Shown here: positions 8,073-17,190 of the stretch, in pieces
Layout: the number at the start of each line of letters is the position of its first letter
How positions within the stretch are numbered: position 1 is the first letter of the stretch
Source of the DNA: Deltaproteobacteria bacterium
Lineage (GTDB): Bacteria; Myxococcota_A; Polyangia; Polyangiales; JADJMO01
DNA length: 44,740 nt
NCBI GenBank assembly: GCA_022843175.1
Contig: JALHOE010000049.1
Span: 1-44,740 of the forward strand
Reading direction: 5' to 3'
Translations under genes and position numbers: made by a program
The notes under the pieces: model-generated
What the model was told of the DNA's origin: nothing
Databases searched by the model: none
Seen by the model: only the letters and a program-made list of their open reading frames with translations

Positions 8073-9758
8073 ATGGCCAGGAAAGACGGGCTTCTCCTTC
8101 TCGGCGCCGCAGTCGTCGTGGGGTGCGTGGGGTCGATCGGCGCGGGGAGCGGCGACGGCCCGGGCGCCTCCAACGAGCCGCCCTCGTCGAACCCGATCGC
8201 CGACAACAACCAGGCGTTCAAGTGCGACGACAAGGCGGTGCCGGACTCGATCCCGCTCCGGCGACTCACCGCGACGCAGTACAAGAACTCCCTCCGCGAT
8301 CTGCTCAAGGAGCTCGGCGCACCGCCGACGGTGCTGACCACGGTGGCGCCGAAGCTCGACAAGCTGCCGGCCGACCGCAAGACCGCGCCCAACGGCGACA
8401 CCCACGGCGGGTTCAAGCGGCTCGATCAGATCGTCAATCAGGAGCACGTCGCTGTGGGCTACGACGTGGCGGTCGCGATCGGCAAAGCGCTCGACGTGCG
8501 CGCCATCGCCGGCGCGTGCGCGACCGACGGCAACGCCGGAAACGACGACGCGTGCCTCGACGGGTTCATCCGCAAGGTCGGCGAGCTCGCCGCCCGCAGG
8601 CCGCTCGACGACGCCGATCTCGCGTTCTACCGCGCGGCCGCCGGCGCCGAGAAGGTGTCCGCCGCGGCGCTGGGCGACGTCGTCGCCGCGCTGCTGGCCG
8701 CGCCGCGGTTCCTCTATCACGTCGAGCACGACGAGGCGCTCGACCCGTACGAGGTCGCCGCGCGCCTCTCCTATCACTTCTGGCAGACGATGCCCGACAA
8801 GGAGCTGCGCACCGCGGCCGCCGACGGCACGCTCGCGACCGAAGAGGGGTATCGCAAGCAGGTCCACCGCCTCTTCGCTGACCCGCGCACCGAGGCGACG
8901 CTCGACGACTTCTTCCGCGAGTGGCTGTGGCTCGACGAGCTGCCCGAGATGAACACTCGGGTCGGCGACGCGGTGTTCGACGCCTTCGCCGGCAAGGACG
9001 TGCCGACGGCCGATCTCCGCGAGCAGATGATCGACGACGTGCTCGGCGCGGCCCGCACCGCGGCGCGCACCGGCTCGTTCTCGAGCTTCCTCCTCGACAC
9101 CAAGCAGCACTCCCCTGCCCTCACCAACATCTACGGCGGCGGCGAGGGTCGCGTGGGGCTCATCACCCGCCCGGCGATCGTCGCGAGCGGCTCGGCCAAC
9201 ACGCGACCGATCATGAAGGGCGTCTTCATCCGCAAGGCGCTCCTCTGCGACGACATCCCCGCGCCGCCGAACAACGCGGCCGCCAACGCGCCGGTGCTCT
9301 CCCCGACGATGACCACCCGCGAGGTCGTCGAGCAGCTGACCCAGAAGCCGGGCACCGCGTGCGCGAGCTGCCACGCCAACGTGATCAACCCGCTCGGCTT
9401 CGCCACCGAGAACTTCGACGCGCTCGGCCGGCACCGCGTCGCGCAGAAGCTGTTCGACGACGCCGGCAAGCTGATCACCGAGAAGCCGGTCAACACCCAG
9501 ACCGTGCCCAAGGTGACGCCCGACGATCTCCGCGAGTCGAGCGGCGCGAGCGATCTCTCGAAGTACCTGCTCGAGAGCGGCAAGGTGCAGCGCTGCTTCG
9601 CGCGGCAGTACTTCCGCTTCACCTACGCGCGCGCCGAGAACGAGAAGGACGGGTGCGCGCTCAAAGAGGTCGCCGAGAGCGCGGCCGAGGGCAAGAGCCT
9701 CTCCGAGGTCATGATGCGAATCGCGCTCCGTCCGGAGTTCAAGCGGAGGTCGTTCTAA
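8073..9758 (+). CDS. DUF1592-family secreted protein with CxxCH heme motif (copy 1)
   Basis: A 561-residue lipoprotein. The ATG at 8073 gives a signal peptide with lipobox VVGC; an in-frame ATG at 8046 would only add nine residues. The order matches the DUF1587, DUF1595, DUF1592, DUF1588, DUF1585 arrangement known from Planctomycetes and Myxococcota: LRRLTATQYKNSLRDLL near the N-terminus, LAAPRFLYHVE and AARLSYHFWQTMPD in the middle, then GLITRPAIVASGSANTRPI, and CASCHANVINPLGF with a c-type heme motif at Cys430-Cys433-His434, then a helical C-terminus. The family's biochemical role is not established; the motif suggests a covalently bound heme and electron transfer. It overlaps the next gene by one base (TAATG), so the two are translationally coupled. 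A homologous pair lies at 32507-35451. Confidence 0.93.
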   Translation: MARKDGLLLLGAAVVVGCVGSIGAGSGDGPGASNEPPSSNPIADNNQAFKCDDKAVPDSIPLRRLTATQYKNSLRDLLKELGAPPTVLTTVAPKLDKLPADRKTAPNGDTHGGFKRLDQIVNQEHVAVGYDVAVAIGKALDVRAIAGACATDGNAGNDDACLDGFIRKVGELAARRPLDDADLAFYRAAAGAEKVSAAALGDVVAALLAAPRFLYHVEHDEALDPYEVAARLSYHFWQTMPDKELRTAAADGTLATEEGYRKQVHRLFADPRTEATLDDFFREWLWLDELPEMNTRVGDAVFDAFAGKDVPTADLREQMIDDVLGAARTAARTGSFSSFLLDTKQHSPALTNIYGGGEGRVGLITRPAIVASGSANTRPIMKGVFIRKALLCDDIPAPPNNAAANAPVLSPTMTTREVVEQLTQKPGTACASCHANVINPLGFATENFDALGRHRVAQKLFDDAGKLITEKPVNTQTVPKVTPDDLRESSGASDLSKYLLESGKVQRCFARQYFRFTYARAENEKDGCALKEVAESAAEGKSLSEVMMRIALRPEFKRRSF

Positions 9759-11272
9759 TGGATCGGCGATCGTTCCTACGTGGTGCAGCGGGCTTCAGCC
9801 TCGGGCTCCCGTTCCTTCCGTCGCTCATTTCGCCGAACAGCGCGCGCGCGGCCGAGCCGCCGGTGCCGAAGAACTTCGTCGCCTTCGCCACCCACCACGG
9901 CGGGATCTGGGGGAGCAACATGTTCCCCGCCGACCCCACCGCCGAGAAGCGCGCGTACGCGGGCCACGAGATCCGCCGCGGCGCGCTCACCGCGCGGATC
10001 GAGGGCGCGGACGCGGTGATCTCGCCGGTGCTGCGGGCGCCGTCGGCCGATCTCACGCCGGCGCTCATCGCCAAGATGAACCTCATCCGCGGCTTGGACA
10101 TCCCCTTCTACATCGCGCACCACACCGGCGGGCACCTCGGCAACTACGCCCGCAACGACGGCAACGGCGGCGACGGCAAGGTCGTGCAGGCGTCTCCGCG
10201 CCCGACGATCGACCAGGTGATGGCCTGGTCGAAGACGTTCTACCCCGATCTCTCCAACGTGCGCGAGCGCTCGATGGTGATCGGCCGGCGCATCTCCTAC
10301 GGGTGGTCGAACCCGGAGACCAGGAGCGGCACCGTGCAGGAGATGGCGACCGAGGAGAGCTCGCTCGAGCTGTTCAATCGCATCTTCGTGCCGGCCGAGG
10401 ACCCGTCGACCGCGCGTGCCCCGATCGTCGACCGCGTGTTCGCCGACTACAAACGCCTGCGCGACGGCAGCCGTCGGCTCTCGAGCGCGGACAAGACCCG
10501 CCTCGACGATCACATGCAGCGCCTGAGCGAGCTCCAGCGCAAGCTCAACGCGAAGGGTGCGTCGTGCGGCTCGGTGACCAAGCCGAGCAAGGACTCCGAG
10601 GCGGTGCGGCGCATGGCCGGCTACGACTTCAACCCGGCGCTGCAGGCCGAATCGTTCGACCTGCTCAACGACGTGATCGTCGCCGCGTTCATCTGCGGCA
10701 CGAGCCGCGTCGCGGTGGTCAACGCGGGCAGCACGTTCTCCGAGTTCACCGGCGACTGGCACCAGGACATCGCGCACAAGGCCCACCTCCCGGCGGGCAC
10801 GCAGCAGAGGACCATCGCCACCGCGCACCAGCGCTTCTTCGCCAACGTCTACGTCGACCTCATGAAGAAGCTCGACATCGACGACGGAACCGGCAAGACG
10901 CTCCTCGACCGTTCGCTGATGGTGTGGAGTCAGGAGTCGGGCGCGTACACCCACGAGTCGCAGTCGATCCCGGTGGTCATGGCCGGAGGCGCCGGCGGCG
11001 CGCTCAAGACCGGCCACTACTGCGACTACCGCGCGCTCACCCGCGTCTTCGACAGCGGCGGCTTCGAGGGCTCGACCGAGAAGACCCACGCCGGCATCTG
11101 TTGGAACCAGTACCTCGGCACCGTGCTCACCGCGATGGGCCTGCCGAAGACCGAGTACGAGCGCGATGGATTGGGTGGTTATGGAGTGAAGTACGTGGGC
11201 GAGGGCCGCGCGAAGTACTACCCGGAGAGCGTGTTCTCGGTGATGGGCGAGACGCTGCCCTTCCTCGGGTAG
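9758..11272 (+). CDS. DUF1552-family Tat-exported protein (copy 1)
   Basis: A 504-residue protein whose ATG shares a base with the stop codon of the DUF1592 gene (TAATG) and is preceded by a GGAGG-type ribosome binding site at 9744-9749. The N-terminus MDRRSFLRG is a twin-arginine motif followed by a hydrophobic stretch and ARAA cleavage site, so it should be exported folded, possibly with a cofactor. The body carries DUF1552 features: FATHHGGIWG, LIRGLDIPF, GHLGNYAR, VVNAGSTFSEFTGDWHQDIAH, LMVWSQESG and GGAGGALKTGHYCDYR. The fold of this family is related to alkaline-phosphatase/sulfatase-like DUF1501 proteins, but its substrate is unknown. The constant pairing with DUF1592 implies a two-component secreted system; the second copy lies at 32507-33826. 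Confidence 0.93.
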   Translation: MDRRSFLRGAAGFSLGLPFLPSLISPNSARAAEPPVPKNFVAFATHHGGIWGSNMFPADPTAEKRAYAGHEIRRGALTARIEGADAVISPVLRAPSADLTPALIAKMNLIRGLDIPFYIAHHTGGHLGNYARNDGNGGDGKVVQASPRPTIDQVMAWSKTFYPDLSNVRERSMVIGRRISYGWSNPETRSGTVQEMATEESSLELFNRIFVPAEDPSTARAPIVDRVFADYKRLRDGSRRLSSADKTRLDDHMQRLSELQRKLNAKGASCGSVTKPSKDSEAVRRMAGYDFNPALQAESFDLLNDVIVAAFICGTSRVAVVNAGSTFSEFTGDWHQDIAHKAHLPAGTQQRTIATAHQRFFANVYVDLMKKLDIDDGTGKTLLDRSLMVWSQESGAYTHESQSIPVVMAGGAGGALKTGHYCDYRALTRVFDSGGFEGSTEKTHAGICWNQYLGTVLTAMGLPKTEYERDGLGGYGVKYVGEGRAKYYPESVFSVMGETLPFLG

Positions 11273-11278
11273 CCAGCC

Positions 11279-12250
11279 CTACTTCTTCTTGCGCTTGGGC
11301 GGGCCCGAGGGGCGGCTGCGCGGCTTCGGCGGGCGCGGCATCGGCGGGATCGCGGGCGCGATCGTATGCAGGAGCGCCGGCGACAGCGACTCGGGGACCT
11401 CGAGCAGCGCGCCGAGCGCGTCGAGCGAGCCGGGACGCGAGAGCGCGAGGTCGTGCAGCTTGCGGGCGTAGACCCGCATCAGCGGGCGCTTGCTCCGATC
11501 TCGCGTCCACCCCTCGCGCACGACCGCGGCGATCTGCGGGTCGAGCGCGCGGAGCTCTTCGACGGCGAGCGTCGTTCGTGACTCGAGCTCGTCGGCCAGC
11601 TCCTCGGCGTGCTCGGCGTTGTAGGGGAGCCGTCCGAGGACGCAGTGGGCGAGCAGCGTCGCGAGCGCCCACACGTCGGCGCGGCCGTCTCCCTCGTCGC
11701 CCCCGAGCTGCTCGGGCGGGAGGTAGGCGAGCGGCGAGATGAGCTGGTGCGGTCCGGCGCCGAGGCGCGCGATCCCGAAGTCGACCAGCTTGGGGATCAC
11801 TTTCCCCTTCGGATCGCGGTGCAGCAGCACGTTGGCCGCCTCGACCCGGCGATGGAACACGCGCTCCTCGTGCGCCGCCGCGAGCCCATGCGCGAGCGCC
11901 TCGGCGACGCGAACCGCGAGGCCGGGCGCGAGCGGGCCGCGGCGGAGGAGGATGCGCTCGAGCTTCTCGGAGACGAGCAGCGGCATCACCACGTACGGCG
12001 CCCCGTCGTGCTCGCCCTGATCGAGCAGCTCGACGAGCGACGGCTGCGCGAGCTGACCGCTCGCCCTCGCGTCGTGGAGAAACGCGGCGACCGCCTTGGG
12101 CTCGAGCGGCCACGGCGGCGCGATGAATTTGATCGCGCACTCGCGGCCGATCTTCTCGTGCCGCGCGCGCCACACCTCGCCGAGCTCCCCCGCGCCGAGG
12201 CGCTCAATCAACGTGTAGTTGCGACCGACCTGACCACCGGGGGCGAGCAT
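11279..12250 (-). CDS. Ser/Thr kinase-like protein with degenerate catalytic loop (second pseudokinase)
   Basis: A 323-residue cytosolic kinase-fold protein ending in a polybasic, Pro-rich tail (PPKPRSRPSGPPKRKKK). Seen are the glycine loop GAGELGEV (19-26), Lys41, and D157-F-G. The catalytic loop reads HRRVEAAN at 133-140 where active kinases have HRDLKPxN, so the acceptor Asp is Arg135 and the loop Lys is Glu137. The helix-C glutamate is also replaced by Asp60. It shares VLLHRD, PKLVDFG and the same charge swap with the protein at 1-1714, so the two are probably paralogs. Phosphotransfer is unlikely; a regulatory or nucleotide-sensing role is inferred. The canonical kinase gene lies just upstream in the same direction, 15 bases away, suggesting an active/pseudokinase pair. 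Confidence 0.9.
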   Translation of the reverse strand: MLAPGGQVGRNYTLIERLGAGELGEVWRARHEKIGRECAIKFIAPPWPLEPKAVAAFLHDARASGQLAQPSLVELLDQGEHDGAPYVVMPLLVSEKLERILLRRGPLAPGLAVRVAEALAHGLAAAHEERVFHRRVEAANVLLHRDPKGKVIPKLVDFGIARLGAGPHQLISPLAYLPPEQLGGDEGDGRADVWALATLLAHCVLGRLPYNAEHAEELADELESRTTLAVEELRALDPQIAAVVREGWTRDRSKRPLMRVYARKLHDLALSRPGSLDALGALLEVPESLSPALLHTIAPAIPPMPRPPKPRSRPSGPPKRKKK

Positions 12251-12265
12251 CCAGGGGCGAGCGTA

Positions 12266-13261
<996 letters not shown>

Positions 13262-13332
13262 CCTCGCGAATGAAAGGTGACAAAGGGGGGCCCTTCGTCG
13301 CGCGCAAAGATGCGGTCGCTAGATCGCGATCA

Positions 13333-14106
13333 CTACTTCGCGGTCGCGCTCGCGCGTGCCGAGGCGACACGCCCCAGGTCGTCGACGACCTGAGCAACGA
13401 CGCTGACGGGCCCGGGGCCGAACGGACGGAGCCTCGGACCGACCGCGACATACGCGCCCTCGGCGCGGAGCTTGGCGGTGAGCGAAGAGCTCACGGTGAT
13501 GTCTGCCCCACTTACGCGCACTTCGTTCGGCAGCGAGACGTGCACGGTGGGATACGTCGGCGCCCCGGGGACGGCGTTGGCACGGAGCGCGGCCATGACC
13601 GTGCTCGCGCGCGGCATCGAGGGCGCGTCGCGATCGACGCGCACCGACCACGCAATGTTGCCGAGCGCGCCGACGGCGAAGGCGTCGCCGCGACCGCCGT
13701 CGTCGGCGAACGCGTAGTCGCCGAACGCCGGATCGACCGCGGCCGGCAGCACGCTCTGCACGCCGTGCAGCTCGACGTCGACGAAGTCGCGCGCCCTCGC
13801 CGAGTCCGGCGCGACCGCGACCTTGACGACCAGCCGCACGTCGTTGCCCTGCGAGTAGGCGAGGACGATGCCGCCCTCGTCGACGGTGTGGTCCTCGCGA
13901 TCGGTGAGCGTGAGCCCCGGGAACGAGAGCTTGTCGAGCGCGACGCCGGCGAACGCGCCGCTGGCGCCCGGCGTACGCGGGTAGGTCTTGTGGAAGTCGG
14001 TGTCTGCCGGCGTCGAGGACGACGCGCGCGAACCCAACAGAGCCGCCCCGAGCAGGGCGCCTCCGAGAAAGGCGACGCTAACGAACCGTCGTGCTTTGGT
14101 CGACAT
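13333..14106 (-). CDS. Secreted or membrane-anchored protein of unknown function
   Basis: A 257-residue protein from the ATG at 14106. A basic N-terminus and hydrophobic stretch (FVSVAFLGGALLGAALLGSRA) form a signal peptide or anchor without a lipobox cysteine. The rest is a beta-rich domain without cysteines and with no motif I recognise. The start overlaps the end of the upstream transglutaminase-like gene by 29 bases, so the two are translationally linked and probably function together. Being last of three envelope genes starting at 17115, it likely serves the same process. Confidence 0.78.
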   Translation of the reverse strand: MSTKARRFVSVAFLGGALLGAALLGSRASSSTPADTDFHKTYPRTPGASGAFAGVALDKLSFPGLTLTDREDHTVDEGGIVLAYSQGNDVRLVVKVAVAPDSARARDFVDVELHGVQSVLPAAVDPAFGDYAFADDGGRGDAFAVGALGNIAWSVRVDRDAPSMPRASTVMAALRANAVPGAPTYPTVHVSLPNEVRVSGADITVSSSLTAKLRAEGAYVAVGPRLRPFGPGPVSVVAQVVDDLGRVASARASATAK

Positions 14107-15730
14107 AGCGGTACTCCGGGGTGCCGGGGGAGAGGCGGGTGAGGTATTCGGTGCCGACGACGTTCTGCACGAGCAGCTTCGTCTGCGGGGCGAGCTTCGG
14201 GTCGGCGTCGCCGTCGAGGGCGAGCGTCGCGTCGTTGATCGTCTTCGCGCCGTCGTGGCTGGTGACGGCGTGGTAGCTGAAGCTGAACCGGCCGCTGTCG
14301 AACGGCGAGCCGAAGGTGGTGCTGCCGATGCCCATGATCGGGTTGAGCGAGAAGCCGGAGGTACCGGGCGGGCCCGTGATGATCGCGTACTTCAGCGGCG
14401 CGCCCACCATGTTGGTGTACGTGGAGAGGATGCTCGCGCAGTCGGTGCAGTTGACCGTGTTGCCGCGGCTGCGCTTGAGGAACGACGTGAGGTCGAACCG
14501 CGCGCCGGTGTAGCCGCTCGTGTAGTTCGTGTAGTACGAGGCGCCGTTGCGGCGGTCGTATTTGAGGGTGAGCTCCTCGTAGACCATCTGCACGAGCAGC
14601 TTGCGGACCTCGACCGGATCCTTGGTGGCGCCGTTGATCTTCGCCGTCGCGGCGTCGACGATCGCGACCCACGGGAGGTTCGGCGCGGTCGTGCCGATGT
14701 CGTTGCCGAGCACGCCGTAGAGGCGGACCTTCGCCTCCTGCGTCGCGCCGGGGATCGCCTTCCAGCCGTCGTCGCCCTTGGCCTCGAACTTCCACTTGAG
14801 GGTGAGGTCGTAACGGCCCACGTTGGCGACGGGCGAGGCGTCGAGCCGCAGCTTCACCGTCTCGGCCATCGGCGCGTCGGTGGCCGCGGCGCCCTCGAGC
14901 ACCAGGCGGATCGGCGGCGCGCCCGCGGGCAGCGCAGCGCCGCCCTTGGTGGTCTTGCCGATGGTGAAGGTGAGGTCGGGCTTGCTCCCGACCTTGAGCG
15001 AGACCGGGTAGCTGACGCCCTCTTCGACGACCGCGCCGGTGGCCGTGGTCTTCGGCGTGCCGAGCTCGGTCCACACCTCGGGGAATGCGCGGGGCACGCC
15101 CGCGTTGTCGTCGAGGTCGGGCTCGCCGGTGGGGACGGCGACCGAGGTGGTGATCACCGAGTCGGTGATCGGGAACGCGTTGCCGGTGGTGCCGGCGACC
15201 GCGTGGTACATGAGCGGCACCCGCGCGCCCTCGCCCGCGCCGACCTGCACGGCGGTCGCACCGAGGCGCGCGACGTAGATGTCGGCCCGCGCGGTCGCTT
15301 CCTTCTTGCTCGTGGCGCTGGCCGGACAGCCGAGGGTGGCCTCGATTGTGTATTTGCCGGGCGCGAGGCCGGGCACATCGGCCGGCGCGAACGAGGACAT
15401 CACCGTGCCGAGCGGCTCGGCGGCGTCCTCCAGCGTCTTGATCGGCGCGCCGTCCTTGAGGAGCACGACCTTGAGGGGATGGTCGCCGGCGGCGCCGCCC
15501 GGATCGCTGGTGGTGATCTTGATCGGGAACGCGAGCTTGGTGCGCAGCTCGGCGACCGGCGCCGCGGGCGCGACCGTGAGCGCGGCCTCGCAGGTCGTCG
15601 ACGGCGGCGCGGTGTCCGTGGGGGTGGTGCCCCCGTCGCCGTTCTGCGGGTTGTTGTTCTCGGGGGGCACGTCGACGCTGCTTCCGCAACCGACGAGCAG
15701 GACTGCAAGAATGGGTAAGGCGGTTCTCAC
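14078..15730 (-). CDS. Lipoprotein with transglutaminase-like cysteine hydrolase domain
   Basis: A 550-residue protein. The GTG at 15730 has a well-placed GGAGGAG ribosome binding site and opens directly into a lipoprotein signal (lipobox LVGC, Cys15); the ATG at 15760 lacks such a site and would overlap the upstream gene. Two beta-rich regions (about 45-330) precede a C-terminal domain that looks transglutaminase-like: NCTDCAS with candidate nucleophile Cys431 (or Cys428) at the start of a helix, SYHAV with His487, and INDATLALDGD with Asp500, in the Cys-His-Asp order and spacing of that superfamily. Bacterial members often cut or link peptides, including peptidoglycan. Context with a serine hydrolase gene 14 bases upstream supports envelope work. 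The triad assignment is inference. Confidence 0.85.
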   Translation of the reverse strand: MRTALPILAVLLVGCGSSVDVPPENNNPQNGDGGTTPTDTAPPSTTCEAALTVAPAAPVAELRTKLAFPIKITTSDPGGAAGDHPLKVVLLKDGAPIKTLEDAAEPLGTVMSSFAPADVPGLAPGKYTIEATLGCPASATSKKEATARADIYVARLGATAVQVGAGEGARVPLMYHAVAGTTGNAFPITDSVITTSVAVPTGEPDLDDNAGVPRAFPEVWTELGTPKTTATGAVVEEGVSYPVSLKVGSKPDLTFTIGKTTKGGAALPAGAPPIRLVLEGAAATDAPMAETVKLRLDASPVANVGRYDLTLKWKFEAKGDDGWKAIPGATQEAKVRLYGVLGNDIGTTAPNLPWVAIVDAATAKINGATKDPVEVRKLLVQMVYEELTLKYDRRNGASYYTNYTSGYTGARFDLTSFLKRSRGNTVNCTDCASILSTYTNMVGAPLKYAIITGPPGTSGFSLNPIMGIGSTTFGSPFDSGRFSFSYHAVTSHDGAKTINDATLALDGDADPKLAPQTKLLVQNVVGTEYLTRLSPGTPEYRYVDQSTTVR

Positions 15731-15744
15731 AACGGTCTCCTCCG

Positions 15745-17115
15745 TCACGGTCCGGTGCATGCGGTGAGCGGGTCGGCGACGTCCTTCGCGAGCGCGTGCC
15801 AGATGACGCACGAGCTCCACTCCATCGTCTTGATCATCTTGCTGTCGGTGCCGCTCTTCATGGAGAGCACGACGGCGTAGGAGCCGCGCGGGGTGTGCGC
15901 GATCGCGATGTCGTTGTAGTGCGCGGGATAGCCGGCGCTGCAGCAACCCGTGGGGAGCCAGCCGGCCTTGTGGTGCACCTCGGGGCGCACGCTCGAGGGC
16001 AGCTGCGTGTTGACCCAGCCGCCGTAGCCGGTGCGCGGGGAGAGCTTGGCCCACTCGAGCAGCTTGTCGCCCTTGGCCTTGCCGATCGACGCACGCTGCC
16101 AGCTCTTCTCGAGGAACGAGGCGGCGCCGTTGGGCGTGAAGAAGTTGTCGCCGCCGGCGAGGTTGGAGCAGTTGGTGGCGCGACGGGTCTTGTCGAACGA
16201 CCAGCCGCACAGCGAGATCTGCGTGATCGGGATGCCGAGCGTCTTGCTCGTGAAGTCGTTGACCGCGTTGGGGCCGCCGGCGAGGTCGATCAGCGTGCCC
16301 GCGGTGCTGTTGTTGCTGTCCTTGAAGGTGGGCAGCGCGGGCGTCTGCACCGCGGCGATGTCGTTCTTGGCGAGCGCGGCCATCGCCCAGAACCACTTCG
16401 CGCTCGAGGCCGACGTCCGCACGACGTCGGCGCGGTGGCCCCACCGCTTGCCGGTGGGGAGCCACACCACGGCGATGCCGAAGTCGGTGCCGGGTGTGGC
16501 CGTGGACGCGCGGCTCGCGATCGACGCGAGCACCGGCGCCATGTCCGGCGGCTCTTCGCACGCGGTGAACGCGTCGAGCCCGCCGGTGCCGTCGGGGCCG
16601 ATGCAGCCCTTTTCGAACTGCTGCACCTGGCCGCCGGGGCCGGCGCGCTCGTCCTCTTTGGGGTAGCCGAACGTCGGCCCGCCGCCCGCGGCGATCCACG
16701 CGTCGCGGAAGGCTCCGCGGACCGCGTAGCCGGTCTTGGCCCAGTCGGCCGCGGCGTCGGCCTCGGCGAGCGTGGCGCTGTCGAAGTCCTGCACGCGGCC
16801 CGCGCCCCACGGGTGGACGTAGAGGCCGCCGCCGGTGTCCTTGGGCGCGCCGATCTTCGGCTCGCCGCCGACGCGGTCGTAGGCGGCCTGGAGCTTCGGG
16901 TAGTGGGTCTTCTCCTCGTCGCACGCGATGACGCCGCACATCACGGGCGGCGCGCCGGTGTCGGTCGCGACCGCGCCGGTGTCGTCGGCGCTCGCGGCCT
17001 CGGTCGCGGCGTCTTCTGCCGGTGCGCCGGTCTCGGTCGCGGTCTCGTCGACGGCGTCGCCGACGTTGCCGGCGCACCCGGCGAGGACCGCGACGACGGC
17101 GAACTGCAAGCGCAT
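15745..17115 (-). CDS. LGFP-repeat lipoprotein with beta-lactamase-like serine hydrolase domain
   Basis: A 456-residue protein. The ATG at 17115 begins a signal peptide with lipobox LAGC (Cys14), followed by an Ala/Thr/Asp linker. Residues 80-172 hold two LGFP-type repeats (GGEPKIGAPK and GGGPTFGYPK, each ending in an aromatic-rich strand), a module associated with cell-wall binding. The C-terminal domain resembles class A beta-lactamase/PBP-fold enzymes: Ser237-x-x-Lys240, the SxN-like Ser267-Asn-Asn269 followed by LAGGPNAVNDF, and Lys383-Ala-Gly in place of KTG. The gap between the first two motifs (about 30 residues) is shorter than in class A enzymes (about 60), so it may not hydrolyse beta-lactams. 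A peptidoglycan peptidase or esterase role is inferred. It heads a three-gene operon. Confidence 0.85.
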   Translation of the reverse strand: MRLQFAVVAVLAGCAGNVGDAVDETATETGAPAEDAATEAASADDTGAVATDTGAPPVMCGVIACDEEKTHYPKLQAAYDRVGGEPKIGAPKDTGGGLYVHPWGAGRVQDFDSATLAEADAAADWAKTGYAVRGAFRDAWIAAGGGPTFGYPKEDERAGPGGQVQQFEKGCIGPDGTGGLDAFTACEEPPDMAPVLASIASRASTATPGTDFGIAVVWLPTGKRWGHRADVVRTSASSAKWFWAMAALAKNDIAAVQTPALPTFKDSNNSTAGTLIDLAGGPNAVNDFTSKTLGIPITQISLCGWSFDKTRRATNCSNLAGGDNFFTPNGAASFLEKSWQRASIGKAKGDKLLEWAKLSPRTGYGGWVNTQLPSSVRPEVHHKAGWLPTGCCSAGYPAHYNDIAIAHTPRGSYAVVLSMKSGTDSKMIKTMEWSSCVIWHALAKDVADPLTACTGP

Positions 17116-17135
17116 TGCGGCCGAAGGCTAGCGCA

Positions 17136-17154
17136 CCGGCGCGCCCCACGCCGG
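17136..17154 (-). terminator. Short GC hairpin between tandem genes
   Basis: CCGGCG (17136-17141) pairs with CGCCGG (17149-17154) over a seven-base loop, between the end of the lipoprotein gene at 17191 and the start of the next operon at 17115. A second small dyad, GTCCG/CGGAC (17173-17177 and 17185-17189), sits beside it. Either may end the upstream transcript; no U-tract is present. Confidence 0.35.
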
Positions 17155-17190
17155 CCGGGAGTCGCTGGAATTGTCCGCGGATAACGGACG

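Noticed and set aside
14078-17149. A single 1023-codon minus-strand frame spanning two lipoprotein genes
   Set aside because: The first half is low-complexity Arg-rich sequence in the wrong frame for the LGFP/serine hydrolase gene; the real genes have separate signal peptides and ribosome binding sites.
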